64,000 nt of DNA from Pholis gunnellus (GCA_910591455.2 OU342809.1:2526993-2590992); one strand, 5' to 3'; numbered from the stretch's first letter, positions 46,005 to 58,735 are shown. The notes: generated from the letters alone by a model not told the origin. Made by a program: numbers and translations.

Positions 46005-49000
46005 ATGAAGAAGAAAATTCGACATCACCGACCCGCGGTGCTGAAGAGAGATTCGTCCCCCATCAAGCCGTCGCCCAACCGGGAGACGCTGACGTACGCG
46101 CAGGCCCAGCGGATCGTGGAGCTGGAGGTGGACGGCCGCGTGCACCGGCTCAGCATCTACGACAAGATGGACGTCATCGGCGACGACGACCCCACGGCGC
46201 AGGAGATCATGGAGTGCAACAGCAACAAGGAGAACAACGAGAAGCCCCAGCAGGTCCTGGTGCGCTCCGTGCGCCTCAAAAACAACCAGCAGAAGAAGAA
46301 CGCCGCGCTCATGGCCACGCACGGCAGCACCGGCGGCCTGTTGGAGCCAAAGGTCAGAACGGTTGAGTACAACCTGCCGGTGGTGCCCAAGAGGCCGGCG
46401 GCGTATTACAAATACACGGAGAGGACGGCGGAGGAGCTGGACGAGGAGGTGGAGTACGACATGGACGAGGAGGACTACGCCTGGCTGGAGCTCATCAACG
46501 AGAAGAGGAAGAGCGAGGGCGTCAGCCAGGTGTCGTTCAACCTGTTCGAGTTCCTCATGGACCGCTTCGAGAAGGAGTCGTACGTGGTCACGCAGGGCCA
46601 GAGCGACCTGCAGTCGCTGGTGGACGAGGACGCCGTGTGCTGCGTCTGCATGGACGGAGACGGAGCCGACAGCAACGTCATCCTCTTCTGCGATGCCTGC
46701 AACATCGCCGTGCACCAGGAGTGCTACGGCGTGCCGTACGTCCCCGAGGGCCAGTGGCTGTGCCGCCACTGCCTGCAGTGTCCGTCGCGGCCCGCCGAGT
46801 GCGTCTTCTGCCCCAACCGAGGCGGAGCCCTGAAGAAGACGGACGACGACCGTTGGGGCCACGTGGCGTGCGCCCTGTGGGTGCCCGAGGTCGGCTTTTC
46901 CGACACCGTCTTCATCGAGCCCATCGACGGCGTGCGCAACATCCCACCGGCGCGCTGGAAGCTCACCTGCTACCTGTGCAAAGAGAAGGGCGCCGGCGCG
47001 TGCATCCAGTGCGACAAGATCAACTGCTACACCGCCTTCCACGTCAGCTGCGCCCAGAGGGCCGGCCTTTACATGAAGATGGAGCCCATCAAGGAGGTGG
47101 CGCCGTCCGGCGGCTCCTCCTTCTCCGTGAAGAAGACCGCGTACTGCTGCAGCCACACGCCCGAGGGCTGCGACCGCCGGCCGCTCGGCATCTACGACGA
47201 TCCCCATGCGAAGAACGGAGCCTGCCACAAGAGGGGCGACAAGAGGGGGAAGTCCCGGGCCAAGGGCTGGGCCAAGAAGAAGAGCAAGAGAGGCGAGCCG
47301 GAACCAGAACCGCAGCCCGAGACCCCCACCAACTCTGGGCCCAGTATCACCGCTTCAAGGTAGGCAGGCAGGCAAAACAGGACTCCCAGAATGCATCTCT
47401 CACATAAATTAATAGTGTTTTCTCGCCCAGGTCCACTCAGTTCCTCTTCATTGAGACCGGATGCCAGATCGAGATAAAAAAAAAAATGTATATATGATGT
47501 CCGGATCAGTAAGGTTTCTTGTTTCTGTTCAGGTCCACAGATTTGGAAAAGAAACTTTAGTAAAGACCGGGCTAGTTTCGGTAAGAAAACCACGACAATT
47601 TAAGTTCAGTAACTGAAGTATAATTCTGGTTTATGATAACCTGGGTCTTATTTTTGTAACAATGACGTACTTACCAAGTTAATATCTGTAACACGGTGAA
47701 TGAAGGAGTCGTACGGGTCAAGAAGCACGAGCAGTCGGACCAACAGAAGCTTGTTCCTGCTCGGGTTCACCCCTCTGAAATGTAGCGTATTTATTGGTTA
47801 ATATCTCCCTCTGCCTCCTCCTCCGTGGATCAGTTTCGACACCATCTTGAACCAGGTGGCGGTCCAGAGGAAGCGGGTGTTCGTGGAGCAGGTGCTGAGC
47901 TACTGGGTGCAGAAGAGGCAGTCGAGGAACAACGTGCCGTTGATCCGCCGGCTGCAGGCCAACCCTCAGCCGCCCAAAGTCAAGCAGATGGTCAGTGCTG
48001 CCAACACAGCGGAGCGTCGTCCTTTTAATGTCGTTCTTCCTACCACAACGTTTGTGTACGTTTCTTTTTCTGCAGGACCGTGCGGAGACGAACCAGGCGC
48101 TGAAGGAGCAGCTGAAGGAGTGGCACCGCCTCCGACACGACCTGGAGAGAGCTCGCCTGCTGCTGGAGCTCATCAGGAAGAGAGAGAAGCTGAAGCGGGA
48201 GGAGGTAGATCATCACTTACTACCTCACTGTTTCTAAAGCGCAAAGCTCAATTTAATACTTCAATAATCCATCATTATTCAGGTCAATGCAACCTGTGTT
48301 CACATTAGCCGTCACTCAGATCACTCTGAGCAGCATGTCATTTTATTTTGGACTTGCAAAAAGCGAGCTTTACGTTTTCGTAACTCGCGCTGAAGAACTT
48401 CCACATGACGATGTGTGTGTGAGACATTAATCATTTCTCGTACTAACTATTGGTGAAAACACACGACTTCAAAAAACATTCGCACAAAGGAAGCAACACA
48501 AATTTGTGTGTGTGTGTTGTCTCCTCAGATGAAGCTGCAGCAGTCGGCGCTGGAGGTCCAGCTGACCCCCTTCAACATCCTGCTGCGGGCCGTGCTCAGT
48601 CAGCTGCAGGAGAAGGACCAGTACAGTATCTTCGCTCAGCCCGTCAACAGCAGCGAGGTCTGTTCGACAGGAAACGTTTTAAATGTGTTAAATTCATTGT
48701 TTGACAGTTATAGAGAAGTCGAGTTAACTATTACCGGGCGCCAGCTGAAACCCTCAGTTTACCTTCTTATCAGTGTTTTTTTTTCTACTTCCTGTCTGTG
48801 TTTTAATGCACAGACCTTTTCACAATAAAGGTGAAACATAACAGAGAAATAATGTCTTCAATAAAAGCCAACGCGTCCCCTCTGTCTCCTGCAGGTTCCC
48901 GACTACCTGGACCACATCAAGGACCCCATGGACTTCTCCACCATGAGGAAGCGCATCGACGGCCACGACTACAGGAGCCTGGAGGAGTTTGAGGCCGACT

Positions 49001-52000
49001 TCGACCTCATCATCTTCAACTGCATGAAGTACAACGCCAAGGACACGTTCTTCCACAGGGCCGCCCAGCGGATGCAGGACCACGGAGGGGCCATCCTCCG
49101 CAGGGCCCGCAGAGAGGCCGAGAGGATCGGCTTCGACTTCCCCAGCGGGTTGCATCTGCCCGAGGTCCCGAAACTGGAGACGCCACCCGCCTTCTCCTGG
49201 GAGGACGGTAAGTCCATTGATTGAGTAAAGTCTCCAGAGTAGATCTCCTGTAGATAATCCTGTGACGATGTCATGTGATCATCTGTCTCTTCTAGTGGAC
49301 CGGCTGCTAAGCCCCGCCTACCGTCAGCTGACCCCTCTGGAGGACCAGCTGAGGGAGCTGCTGGAGAAGCTGGACCTGAGCACGGCCATGAAGAACAGCC
49401 CGTCGCGCAGCAAGAGGCTCAAACTGCTGAAGAAGACCATCACGGAGGTCCGCAGCGAGATGAGCCTGAAGAAGTCCCTCCGGAAGCCCCCGCCCCCGGA
49501 GCCCAGTGGGACCCCCACGAAGGCAGAGGAGAAACCACTACCCGCACCCCCGGCAGAGCCTTTCACACCACAGGAGGAGAAGCCTCTGTCCCTGCAAACG
49601 TTAGAGCTGGTGACCTTACTGTCGCGGATCGAGGCCTCACCCGACCCGGAGCCGCAGCCCCCTCTGAAGGCCTCCAAACCCAGCACGGATCGTTCTCTCT
49701 CGGAGCTCGACGACACGTCTACCTCAGTGCCCACGGACGCACCCAACGGGCACGCCCCGGACCCGCCGCTCTCCAACGGCGTCATCCACGCCGACGCCTC
49801 CAGCACGGGCAACCGGCGGAACAACGTCCTCTTCCGCAAGTCCAAGAGCGCCAGCCCCCAGAAACCACTCAAGAGCCACGAGGCGTCCGCTGTGACGCCG
49901 CCTTCCCTGGGCGCCAAAACCTTCCTGTCGGTGGTGATCCCTCGACTGGAGACGCTCCTCCTGCCGAAGAAAAGACGACACAGCAGCAGCGCCGACGGCG
50001 AGGAGGAGGACGAGGAGTCGCCGATAAAACGCCTCGGCACAGGTATAAAAAAAAAGAATCTCCTCCAGGACGAAATATGAACTGAAATGTTGAAGAAATC
50101 ATTTTAACGATCAGAGTACGAACCCTAAACTGCACTGTGACGCCTTTTCTGTGTTTTTTTCTTTCTTTCCCTTCAGGAATAGCAAACGGTTTCGTGGTTG
50201 AGGAGGAGGAGGAAATCTCACCGTCTCCCCGCCTGCTGGAGCCTCGCCGCCGCTGTGCCTCCGAGTCGAGCATCTCCTCCAGCGGGAGCGTCCTCTGCGG
50301 CACGAGGTGAGTGGAAGAGGAAACGTTCCGGCGCTGTGCAGCTCACCGATGACACAAAAACAGCTTTAACCATGATAACGCTCTACTGACCCAGTTAATA
50401 GATGAGAACTGGGAACACAGTGGCATGATGGGAATGACGCTGCTCTATACTGGAAGGTTTGTTTTGGACCCGATACGTTTTATTTCTTTATGTAGTACTT
50501 CTACATATACCGTATTTTTTAAACTGAACTTTCGTACTTATTTATCAAGTAAAACACAACAATACATATGAACTTGATGTCTATTTTTGTCACTTGTGGG
50601 TTCATAGGAGTCCTAAACAGCCTCTGGGCATCTATCGGTGACACTCGTTGTCTTTTTAATTCTCCAGTTCACTTTGTTTGGACGCCGTCTGATCATAAAC
50701 GTCTCCGTTCATACTCGGAGCTCGCGTGCCGTCCGTGGAGACTCGCTCTACGGCGCTAAGCGAGAGTACAAACAAAGCTTAAGTCCCTCCCCCCTGCGCT
50801 CATTGGTCGATTACTTTTTCACAGAGCGGACTGATTCTGTCACGATGCCAATTGACCAATCAGTCAACTCGAACACGGAGGGGGCGGATTCAAAGGTCTG
50901 GACCCAGGCGACAGTCTGACCATCAATAATCAAATGGAGGATCATTACGTGTGTCATGCAAAATATAATGTTACAACAACAACAACAAAGTTATTTTATA
51001 AAAAGCAATAACATGAAAACGTGTTGATGTGACTAGAAAAGGACCAGGCTGTAATTCAGATGTTCTAGTTGTTGCAGGAAGTTCACGACAGCAGAGGCAT
51101 GACTCTAAACGCCGTCCTGTGATTTCTCCTTCAGCACCGTCATCGTTTCTAAAAGCGGTAAAGGACGGTCGCCGGCGGCTCGGCGGAGCACCGTGGACGA
51201 CAAGAGCACCCTGGGGACCTGCATCGAGAACGGAGAGTTCGCCAAAGCCGCCAAGATCTCGTCAGGTGAGCAGAGCAGCGTCCGCTCGGTGACACCTGAT
51301 GGATGTGCATGAGACCGCATGGCACGCTTTGATCGGTCAGCTCTTCTCTCTGATTTACTGATTAAAAAGTCTGTTTGTGTGAGAAAAACAGACTTTAGTT
51401 CTTCCATCACTTGTTTCCCCACTGTTCTACCTGTGAGACCCAAAGAACAGTGAAGTTAAAGTAAAATCTTAAAATGAGAGCTCATCAAACCAGCAGCTCC
51501 TCCCTGGTTCTCAGACTGGGTTTTGGGGGGGGGGGGGGGCCTCAGAGGTCCTCGATAAAGTCAGCGGAGACTGGAAGCTGCAGGTTTCAGCCCTAAACAG
51601 GAAGTGGTTCAGCAACAGGAAACCTGAGAGGGACAAAGTGGAAGTGGAGAGAAGTCCGTTATTTTCTGTGTGGGTTCAGTGAATTATTGACTCGCATCAT
51701 CACGACTCAACAAACGGGCAGATTATCTTTGGTTTCACATTAAAGTTCTTACTAAATACAGACGATTTTAACAGATACCTCAGGACTAGCCCCATTATGT
51801 TCCTGACTCAAATATATACACACATATATGTATATATATGTGTGTATATAAACCCTCAATAGGCCTCAGGAGTCTCGTCAACTGTTTATTTTTTAAAGTC
51901 GATCTTTAAAAAGCGTGTGTGTTTGTGTCCTGTGTGTGTGTGTGTGTGTTTGCATTATAAACCTCATAACCTGCTTATCGTTGTTCCTGTAGAGGTGTGG

Positions 52001-52114
52001 AAGCCCTCCGCCGCTCCTCCCTTTGTTCTGGAGCCTCTTAAACTAGTTTGGGCTAAATGTAGTGGATATCCCTCCTACCCCGCCCTGGTGAGTGAGTGAG
52101 TGCTAGCTAGCTAG

Positions 52115-52147
<33 letters not shown>

Positions 52148-52996
52148 ACCCCCCCCCCCCACACCGTGTCTCATTACCCATCAGCCCCCTCTCTGCCATC
52201 GTGCGGTGCCGTAGCTCGTGATTTGTGCTCGCGGCCATGCGGCAGCTTCCAGCTGGCCGATCACGGACTGCTTGGTGTGTTTGTGGAGTCGAGCGGCGTT
52301 CGCTCAGAGCGTCCGCGGCTCGACTCGGCCGTGCATGTGTGTGTTCTCTTGTGAGTGCGGGGCTTCTTCTGGAAACACTCCACACACACACTAGTTACTG
52401 TGAGACGGCGGCTTCGCTCAAAGTCTCCGTCCCGCTCTTCATTTGTTTGTGGCCGTTGCAGATCGTGGAACCCAGAGCGCGGAGGACGGGGGGGTCAGCA
52501 CAAAGGGGCGGAGCTTCCCCAGCCGCCGTCGCCGCCACCGGACGTTCTCAGAGCCGGAGAGCGGATGCAGTTCAGGTCCGCAGAGAAACTCTTCCTCGTC
52601 CACTTCTTCGACAGCAAGCGCAGCTGGTGAGGAACTCACTGAAAGAGTAAAGTTAGAAGTTTTGTCTTCATTCAGCCAGAGAGAAAGAGCCGTAGTCATC
52701 TCATAAGCACGCTGATACATGTTTAATTATGCGTTTTATCTGTGAGTGTTGTGAGCTGCACATGCGATTCGTCGGGAACATGAACTCTTTGGTCCCACTG
52801 ACCTCTTGTCCGCTCTCTCCTCAGGCAATGGCTTCCTAGATCCAAGATGGCTCCCTTCGGGGTCAACCGGGCGCTCGACAAAATCAAGCTGGCGGAGGCT
52901 CGCTCCTCCTGCATCCGTAAAGCTGTGCTGCTCGCCTACGAGCGAGCCATGAACCACCGGAACCGTGTCGGCGGCGAGGCCGGCGCCTCGGACTGA
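46005..52996 (+). CDS. brd1: Bromodomain-PHD-PWWP scaffold, BRD1/BRPF2-like, with one apparent frameshift
   Basis: Coding exons: 46005-47359, 47834-47990, 48076-48204, 48529-48657, 48895-49207, 49296-50042, 50177-50306, 51135-51265, 51993-52087, 52462-52626, 52825-52996, about 1173 residues. Order: N-terminal RETLTYAQAQRIVELEVDGR (HAT-binding region), EYDMDEEDYAWLELINEKRK, PHD1 (CCVCMDG..CDACN..HQECYG, about 210), zinc knuckle and PHD2 to about 395, bromodomain about 550-680 with acetyl-lysine Asn in NCMKYNAKD, a BRPF block (LRELLEKLDLSTAM), RRRCASESSISSS, and PWWP from LKLVWAKCSGYPSYPAL. LMDRFEKES and the ending ..ASD favour BRD1 over BRPF1/BRPF3. Family role: scaffold of KAT7/HBO1 and KAT6 acetyltransferase complexes on histone H3. 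Exon 52462-52626 is 165 bp where 164 would keep frame; see 52488-52494. Confidence 0.88.
52115..52160. repeat. 46-bp C homopolymer tract, one interruption
   Basis: The tract lies in the intron between the two PWWP exons; only one A (52148) breaks it. Length is probably unreliable in any assembly. Confidence 0.9.
52488..52494 (+). other. G7 run causing apparent frameshift in PWWP exon
   Basis: Upstream the frame reads IVEPRARRTGG. Downstream, the conserved ELPQPPSPPPDVLRAGERM and EKLFLVHFFDSKRSW are in a frame one base shorter. Both splice phases of the exon also demand one base fewer. Either the base is a sequencing error or this allele is truncated within PWWP. Confidence 0.85.
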
Positions 52997-53426
52997 ACCC
53001 CCCCCACACACACACACACACACACACACCACCTCTGAAACCCTCCCATCATCCCTATCTCCTGGTTCAGCCTTCTGTTTTCAACACAGTCACAAGCAGA
53101 GACGCTCATACGCACAAACAACCCCACACATACATGTTTACCATTTCCTGTGAACTGGAACTCCACGCCCCCCCCCCCCCCCCCCGTCGTCCAAAATACT
53201 GTAGCTGGTGACGTCCATCTTTGTTTTTGTCAAAGAGCTATGCAACGACTCAGTTAGCGGGTGCAAAACGTGGAGAGAAAATAAACCCCTGGGCTGTGAG
53301 AACTGAAAATCACAGGTCTGAACCTGTTGAATGTGTCGGATTTGACCTCTGACCTCCTTAAAAATGTGCTGCAAGACTGCTGCAACAATCTCACTGCCAT
53401 GAAAATGTCCATCAGTGTGTGTGCGC

Positions 53427-53457
<31 letters not shown>

Positions 53458-54470
53458 CGTGAGAGAGAGACTGTGTGACTGTGTGACTGTGACTGCAGCA
53501 GCTCCTGTAAATATCCTGTACAAGGCCCGACACTAATTTATTCACTCCCTCAGTTTGTTCTGGTACTCGGTGTTCAGATATTTATACGGTCGGAGGTGAT
53601 GACCCCCCCAACGTGTTTCTGCTGGTGCTATCTCTACACAGAGACGATACAGACATGCATACTGTAATGAACATTTATATTTCTGCTCATTTTTTTAAAC
53701 GGTTTTTGTAAGTTATTGAGTTCTCAAGCTTCAAGTTCTTTCGTCTTTGGCATTAATTGTTTTTGTCTCTTCTCTTTTTTTTTTTTTTTTTTACCTGAAT
53801 GTTTTTACTGGACTATTTCTTTTCTTTTCTTTTTTGGTTTGTACATATTTATATAAAATCTATATAGATGCTCTCAAAGTTTAAAATGCCTAAAGTGCAT
53901 CATTCACACCGAAACCAAAAAAAAAGAGATCTGCTGCCCACAAGTTTCCCACTACTGCGTTTCTTTTACAGTTTGTTTTTCAGCCTTTCTGTTCGTGTGC
54001 TGTGATGAGTTCCAGTCTGTTTGTCGTCACAGAATCATCTTTTCCACCTGAACTGAGCTACAGTCGGCTGTAGGAGGACAGAGAATGTGCCTGTACTAAT
54101 TTATTGTAAAGCAGAAAATGTATATGCATTACTTTATAGAGAGAGTATTGTAAGAGAATACTACGGGCACACAGGGAGCCATATGTAGAGGCCCCGCCTC
54201 TTCTTCTGGGGTTTTATTTTTGGGGATTTTAGCGTTAAATCTGAGCGGTGAGGTGATAGTGTTTGATGTTTTATTTTGGCAGGGTAGCAATGGGTAGACT
54301 TCCTGTTTTGTTTGGCCCTTCTGGATGTGGATGTTGTGTGTAAATAGATTTGGTACTTTAGCTGATTCTCTGGGAAAAACCACAGTTATAGCCAACGGGA
54401 GCGGAAACCAGCCGACAGCAGGCGGCTGGGACTTTTATACTAAAACACTGAAAAATTAAAATATGTTATG
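52997..54470 (+). other. brd1-like 3' UTR
   Basis: Contains a (CA)n at 53007-53029, a C run at 53167-53185, a (TG)n at 53415-53458 and a T18-type run near 53775. Possible poly(A) signals are AATAAA at about 53280 and ATTAAA at about 54455. No open frames of note. Confidence 0.5.
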
Positions 54471-54479
54471 GAATCACTG

Positions 54480-55480
54480 ATTGGACGTGTTCTGGTTTTA
54501 TTATTTAAAATTTTACACTTTTTTTTTATTTTGATTGTCCTGGTGTTTTATTTTATTTGCATTATTTTTATTACTTAGTTTTAGGTAAATTAAATGTATT
54601 TCCATTAATTATTTTAAAATATTTCATTCTATATATTGTATCTCTTAATTTCATCTGGGCCTTTTAATTTTATTTCTTCATCTATTATTGAAATGTTTTG
54701 GTAATTTTAATTTAATTCTATATTTTTTTCGGTTATACCAATTTTAACGTACTTATTTTGACGTATTCACAGGTGTAACTATAACATACTTAGTATGACA
54801 TCATGCACTTCTAAATGAAAAGCAACTCCCTTCAAACAATCAGAAGTACTTCTATAAAGTAAAACTCTTTCCAGGTGAAAATAAACCCGGAGAACCCAGT
54901 TTAAATACCTCCTGAGGTAGAAAACACTAAACCTTCCCTCATGTCTAAGTGGCCACTAGGTGGCGCCGCTGTTCTGCCCGTGAAACAGCTGATGATGCAG
55001 AAATGAGGAGGAAACACTGCAGTGACAGTTTAAACTCAGTCGGACATTTTTAAACTACTCCTGCGTAGCTTTGGCTTTCATGCAGAGTACAAACAAATGT
55101 TTTCTCAAGTGACTGCGCAGAGCTGAGACACGCAGGACAGAGTATGTTTATGACGATGTGCTTCAGATCCGGTGACCTGTAGCCAAGATGCCATGTTTTT
55201 ACTTTACGGGGCGGCTTTCTCTCTGCTGCCCTCGGATCAAACTTTGAGTGGAACAAGTTGCCTTTTCCTGTTCAAGTTGAGCCGGTTTAGCAGCTGATCA
55301 GAGCTCCTCCTGTTCGCCTCCCTTTAGAGATAAATCAACAGTCGTTTCTTCATTATTTCTCATCTAAGAAGAGGAAGACGAGAGGAAGGGAACAAACCAG
55401 CAAGTTCATCATCAACAAGGGGTCGACTGCAGACCACAATATCGGTGTGATTCTGTCAAGCTAAAAAAAAAATGAAGCCA
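54480..55480. other. Intergenic, AT-rich, nothing recognised
   Basis: Short AT-rich runs only; no gene or repeat family assigned. Confidence 0.5.
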
Positions 55481-55489
55481 ACGCGGTAG

Positions 55490-55625
55490 TGCTAAAAAAC
55501 TGCAGTTCCTCAAATGGCCACTTGAGGCTCCTAAAGTGAGTCAATCCCCATAGGCCTCCATGTTTAAATGCCCAACTTTATAGCAGAAAATAAACATGTT
55601 TATAGCTAATATCTCCGTTCATGAC
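55490..55625. mobile_element. Dispersed repeat, 5' fragment (relative of 1060-1150)
   Basis: 'caaatggccacttgaggctc', 'aagtgagtcaatccccatag' and 'gcagaaaataaacatgttta' parallel the opening of the element at 1060. Confidence 0.6.
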
Positions 55626-55973
55626 TGCATACAACTCTATGGGGGTGAATTTGTATATAACTCACTGCAAAAGCTGTTCAACACCTGGCTAATGTCTATA
55701 AATGTGAGAGGCGTGTCCTGGACGAGCATGCGTGTTTCAGACAGAAGAATTGTTGCAACCAGCAGGTCGAGCACCCTGGATGAGCAGCAGAACAAAGGAC
55801 GGATGAGTGATTATTAAAATCTGGAGCTGCTGTTGGTGCTGCAGCATCCCTGCAGGTCCAGTGTTCTCAGCCTTGTATCTCGTGAGTGTCTGTGAATATT
55901 CCGCTGATGACTCAACATGTTCCTCTAATTAGCAGCATATATTTCGGGCGTCCTGAGCTCGTCGGCCGGCTCA

Positions 55974-56121
<148 letters not shown>

Positions 56122-57029
56122 GGTCTCTGGGGGTTGAAATGTCTTTGAAGTTGGAGATGATTATCCAAAGCGTGCAGAGGTAATTAACTGTGTCCTGCTC
56201 ATAAATAAACACATTTCCTCTGCACACACACCATTAATGCAGCAGACGCCGCCGGAAAAGTGTTTGTTGCAACAACAAAAAAAGAAAAAGCTCAACAACC
56301 TGCAGTTGAATCAGCTCGCATCGCTCGTCTTCTGTGCAAAAGAGGTGTTTCTATTATTTTGTCCACCTTATTTATATCAATGGTTAGACTAAATAACAGA
56401 AGCGCCTCTCTGTAGAGTGCAAAACAGCAGCACTACATCCTCCTAAATCATCATAAACTGAACATCAAATCCTTGGTGAAGGGAGGATTTATCACAGGTT
56501 TTATCACACTGCATTGGTTTTGGCTCGTGGACCGACTGCACAGGTGTGAAGCAGGCGATAAAAATCTCAAACTTGAGCCAATGCTGACTAAACTCTTGTC
56601 CGATAAGGCATCGATCTGTCAGTCACATGATCCAAGAAACAGAAGTTCAGATGAGGAACAGGAAATCAATGAATGAATAATGAATAACTGGCTCACACTG
56701 GAGGAAAAGATGCAGCAAATGTCCTGAGTATATTCTCAAAAAGAGGCGTGTCTGTACTTGTACTTTGTGGGGACATCAACTTTGTTCACACACTGACATT
56801 ATGGAGACAACCCGGCAGCGTGGGGACCAACAACTGGTTGTGCCTTGTGGGGACAAGGCACAACGGTTACATTTCACGGTCAAGACTTGTGTCTGTGACA
56901 GAAATAATAAACATGTTTCTGGTCAAAGCTGTAGTCAGACATCAAAACAAAACGTCCTCTTGCAGAAAACAAAACGAGTGGCTGCTGTTTGTGTCGTTTG
57001 CGTCCTCGTGAATATTAATTCTTGGTGGT

Positions 57030-57190
57030 AGCAGCTTCACACCTTTGTGGTTTTGTTGCCATTAGCAGGAGAGCTCTCTGAGCAATTACGCAGTAATTAT
57101 GGCTTTATAAAGAAAAGACAAAATGGGCCTAATTTGGCTGCCGTTAACTAACAAAAAGGCTTTTCTGTCTGAGAGCGGGAACGCCGGCGG
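57030..57190. promoter_or_regulatory. Candidate conserved non-coding element
   Basis: Non-repetitive sequence with clustered homeodomain-type sites ('gcaattacgcagtaattatg', 'cctaatttggc', 'gttaactaac'). Only a comparison with other fish can confirm it. Confidence 0.25.
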
Positions 57191-57569
57191 TGGTAAGTAG
57201 TTTAGTGATTGTACTGTTTAAGGCAGTCGGAGTGTTACAACATTCTTTCATCCTGCACTCGTAAAGAGCTGGAGGTAGACAGGAAGTAAGCAAAACACAG
57301 CGAGGAGCAACGACAATGAATAGATTAATTCTAATGTCTGTTTATTAATAGTGTAAGATAAGAGATTAACAAGAAGACACTGATACATGACAAGGCAAGT
57401 GAGAGAAACAACAACAACAACCAAAGGGCAAAAAGGATAGAGGTACAGATCGGCTTAAGTACTTAGCAGGGGGTACCTCTAATTTATTTGCAATTTGTTT
57501 GATCTTGTATTATACATTATTCATCTCTTCACACATGAGCTACAACTCCCCAGAAGGGGGCGACACTTC

Positions 57570-58140
57570 TAAACGGGACCTGGGGTCTGAGCATGGTGAA
57601 AGAAAGCCTGATCAAAAACAAAGGCCCCGCCTGCAAAACCATGGTTTTCCTATGGTATGGCCAGGCAGCAACCTCCGGTTCTGCCGAGTGAAGCCGATAA
57701 GGAAGTGTCTTAAAGCTGCATTCTCTCTAGTGTCCATCAGGGGGCGACTCCTCTGGTTGTATAGAAGTCTATGAGAAAATGACTCTACTTCTCTCTTGAT
57801 TTATTACATGAGTTTATGGTCTCAATCTCTAGTTTCAAGTCTTCTTCAATACAGCATGATGTTCATTTAGTAAATTATGATCCATTCAGAGTCAAACAGA
57901 CCATAAAGCAGGGGATGCTTTAGAGGCGGGGCTACTGTGATTGACAGGTTGCTACCAGAGACGTATACGGCGTCTCTACGTCACTCCTCCGCATTCCAAA
58001 TATGGTAACTTCCGTTCATTTGTTTTGCGAAAAAACAACAACATGGCGGCGAAATCACCGAACTCGAAGTCTTCAAAACTGCAGTCCACAAACCAACGGG
58101 TGACGTCATGATGACTACGTCCGGCGCCAGGCTCTAGTCG
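57570..58140. mobile_element. Dispersed repeats with CRE and YY1-like motifs
   Basis: 'ccatggttttcctatggtat' and 'tccatcagggggcgactcct' are phrases that I know from many fish loci. From 58035 the sequence parallels 1385-1480: 'acatggcggcg', then TGACGTCA at 58101-58108 and 'gactacgtcc'. Confidence 0.5.
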
Positions 58141-58439
58141 CACCGCTCCTCAATGTCACACTTGGCCCAGGAGGCCAATCAAATCAAGCAAGAGGCGGGC
58201 TTTACTACTTTAACACCGACTTCCAGGTTTTGTATAATTGTGTATTCAACGTTGTGTAAATGGACCGGCGGGTTTTTACTTAAACATCATGGACAAGTTT
58301 TGACAGAATATAAAAAATGAATTCCTCCGTCTTTAAAAAAAAATCCACTGGATCCGAACTTCCTGTCACTTCACCACAGTTACTGCTGAAACCTGCGACC
58401 TGTGTGTTTGTGTGTTGCTCCTCCTATTAAATTCACGTT

Positions 58440-58735
58440 CTTTTTAATTGCAGCCATAACGAGCTGGAAGAGAGGAAGTTTTAGGCTTCATTAGAAACGC
58501 TCTCTCACCTTTTAACTGCTGTGAGAGAGCGAGCTGCCGAAGGGGGGCTGATTGACAACACGCTAATTAACCAATCAAGGAGCGCGTGGCGAGCGGGCAC
58601 CTGAGTGGTCACCTCCGAGTGCAATTACCTTCTGCCCGCTCCCCTGCTTCCTGTTCAGCCAATCTGTCGGCCTCCGAGAGCCTAACGACCCGCTAATAAG
58701 ACAAGCGCTCCAGAGTCCATCTTAATGAAAATCAG
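58440..58735. promoter_or_regulatory. Candidate enhancer-like non-coding element with perfect hairpin
   Basis: 58498-58508 (cgctctctcac) pairs perfectly with 58521-58531. Next come 'gctgattgacaac' (Pbx/Meis-like TGATTGAC), 'gctaattaaccaatca' and 'gtgcaattacc'. Low repeat content and no open frame. Function is inferred. Confidence 0.3.

Noticed and set aside
45954..47228. 424-codon minus-strand open frame
   Set aside because: It is antisense to the large BRD1-like exon. The open state follows from that exon's GC-rich third positions, and its translation is Val/Leu/His-rich without domains.
46637..47407. 256-codon and 156-codon plus-strand frames inside the same exon
   Set aside because: Arg/Pro-rich shadows of the real PHD-encoding frame.
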